Assembly: GCA_003641545.1 (NCBI GenBank)
Contig: QNAU01000076.1
Location: 1 to 6,343 of the forward strand
Length of the DNA: 6,343 nt
Reading direction: 5' to 3'
From: Thermotoga sp.
Lineage (GTDB): Bacteria > Thermotogota > Thermotogae > B21-G9
Shown here: positions 5,748 through 6,343 of the stretch, piece by piece
Numbering within the stretch: position 1 is the first letter of the stretch
Layout: the number at the start of each line of letters is the position of its first letter
The notes under the pieces: model-generated
Seen by the model: only the letters and a program-made list of their open reading frames with translations
Database searches by the model: none
What the model was told of the DNA's origin: nothing
Program-made: the position numbers and the translations under genes

Positions 5748-6343
5748 TCATTTCCAAAATTTCAATCCTATTCTGAGTTCAATTTGTCTTTTGAATATGG
5801 TTCTGAAAACCCGCGATAACATTTCTTCAGGCATCTCCAGATACTCCATCCAATATTTGTATCCATTGTTCACCATTTCGCATTTCACGATCGATCCCAT
5901 TACTATTATCGGTTCATCGTATGCTGTAAAATTTCCAAGCACGAGATCCCCAACTTCGAATGTTTTTTCATCCGTGAAAAATGATATCGCATCTCCTCCT
6001 ATAACATCAGTTCTACTGAGCACAGCTTTTTCCTTCAACTTCTGCCACATGTTCGCGAAAAATTCCTCATTCTGTTCGCCCTCGATTTTTAGACTTTCAA
6101 CCTTAACGACATGAAAACTCAAACTCCACAATATTCGAACGTATCTTTCTTCCTCCTTCCCACGAATCAAACGAAATGTTTGCACATTCTCCGATTCAGA
6201 TAGAACAGTTGCCTCCAACTTTTCAAGCATATCTCCAAATTCATAACATATTATCACTCTTTCACCGAATGAGAAACCGGCGTTCTCATCGAATGAAATT
6301 TCGATCGTGTCCTTCGAAATACCCACAATGACACCCTTGTAAA
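5748..6343 (-). CDS. YcgR-type PilZ-like protein (partial, 5' end outside window)
   Basis: An open frame enters from the right edge. A GTG at 6326 could start a 192-residue protein, but in-frame codons upstream read YKGVIV and join GISKDTIEISF and FSFGERVIICYE. That is the beta-strand pattern of a YcgR N-terminal domain, so the true start is probably outside the window. Counting from that GTG, residues 1 to about 55 form the N-terminal barrel, and about 60-185 resemble a PilZ barrel: RYVRI (61-65), VLSRTDVIGGDAISF (102-116), FEVGDLVLGNFT (123-134), IVMGSIVKCEM, YKYWMEYLEM and an IFKRQIELR ending. PilZ proteins usually bind cyclic di-GMP and modulate motility or exopolysaccharide. Here both signature motifs are degraded: Glu at 60 where RxxxR would begin, and D-V-I-G-G-D in place of D-x-S-x-x-G. 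Ligand binding is therefore doubtful. The flavodoxin gene follows 9-21 bases later. The family call rests on pattern and motif layout, not on a profile search. Confidence 0.68.
   Translation of the reverse strand, partial: YKGVIVGISKDTIEISFDENAGFSFGERVIICYEFGDMLEKLEATVLSESENVQTFRLIRGKEEERYVRILWSLSFHVVKVESLKIEGEQNEEFFANMWQKLKEKAVLSRTDVIGGDAISFFTDEKTFEVGDLVLGNFTAYDEPIIVMGSIVKCEMVNNGYKYWMEYLEMPEEMLSRVFRTIFKRQIELRIGLKFWK

Overview
All genes in this window read on the minus strand, so biological order runs from high to low coordinates. The proteins look most like those of thermophilic Thermotogales (Thermotoga, Pseudothermotoga, Kosmotoga and relatives). The reasons are heavy use of AGA/AGG arginine and ATA isoleucine codons, Lys/Glu-rich proteins, strong GGAGGTGA ribosome binding sites, genes packed with 1-20 base gaps, and a sugar-binding protein of the type common in that order. 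The assignment is an inference and the genus cannot be fixed from the sequence.

Region 1 (6343 to about 5271) holds the tail of an upstream transcription unit. It contains a YcgR-type PilZ-like protein whose 5' end lies outside the window, followed 9-21 bases later by a small HemG-like flavodoxin-domain protein.

Region 2 (about 5270 to 5119) is a 152-base intergenic control region. It carries a good sigma-70-type promoter (TTGACT, 17 bases, TAAAAT) reading into the transporter. Upstream of the -35 box lie two exact TTGATACAA repeats with starts 42 bp apart, flanking an imperfect 18-bp palindrome. These look like regulator binding sites.

Region 3 (5118 to beyond 1) is a five-gene carbohydrate-uptake operon: periplasmic solute-binding protein, two MalF/MalG-type permeases, a MalK/UgpC-type ATPase, and a sugar-phosphate-isomerase/epimerase-like TIM-barrel enzyme that starts at TTG and runs off the left edge almost complete. 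A strong GC hairpin with a short U-run lies between the binding-protein gene and the first permease. It probably lets the binding protein be made in excess of the membrane components. The transporter would import a sugar or polyol and the epimerase-like enzyme would act on it or on a derived intermediate. The substrate is not determined; myo-inositol is one hypothesis.

No mobile element, CRISPR array, tRNA, rRNA or clear foreign segment was seen. The window is mostly an ordinary metabolic operon. The points that deserve attention are the operator-like cluster, the mid-operon hairpin, the degenerate PilZ signature, and the substrate of the transporter and epimerase pair.
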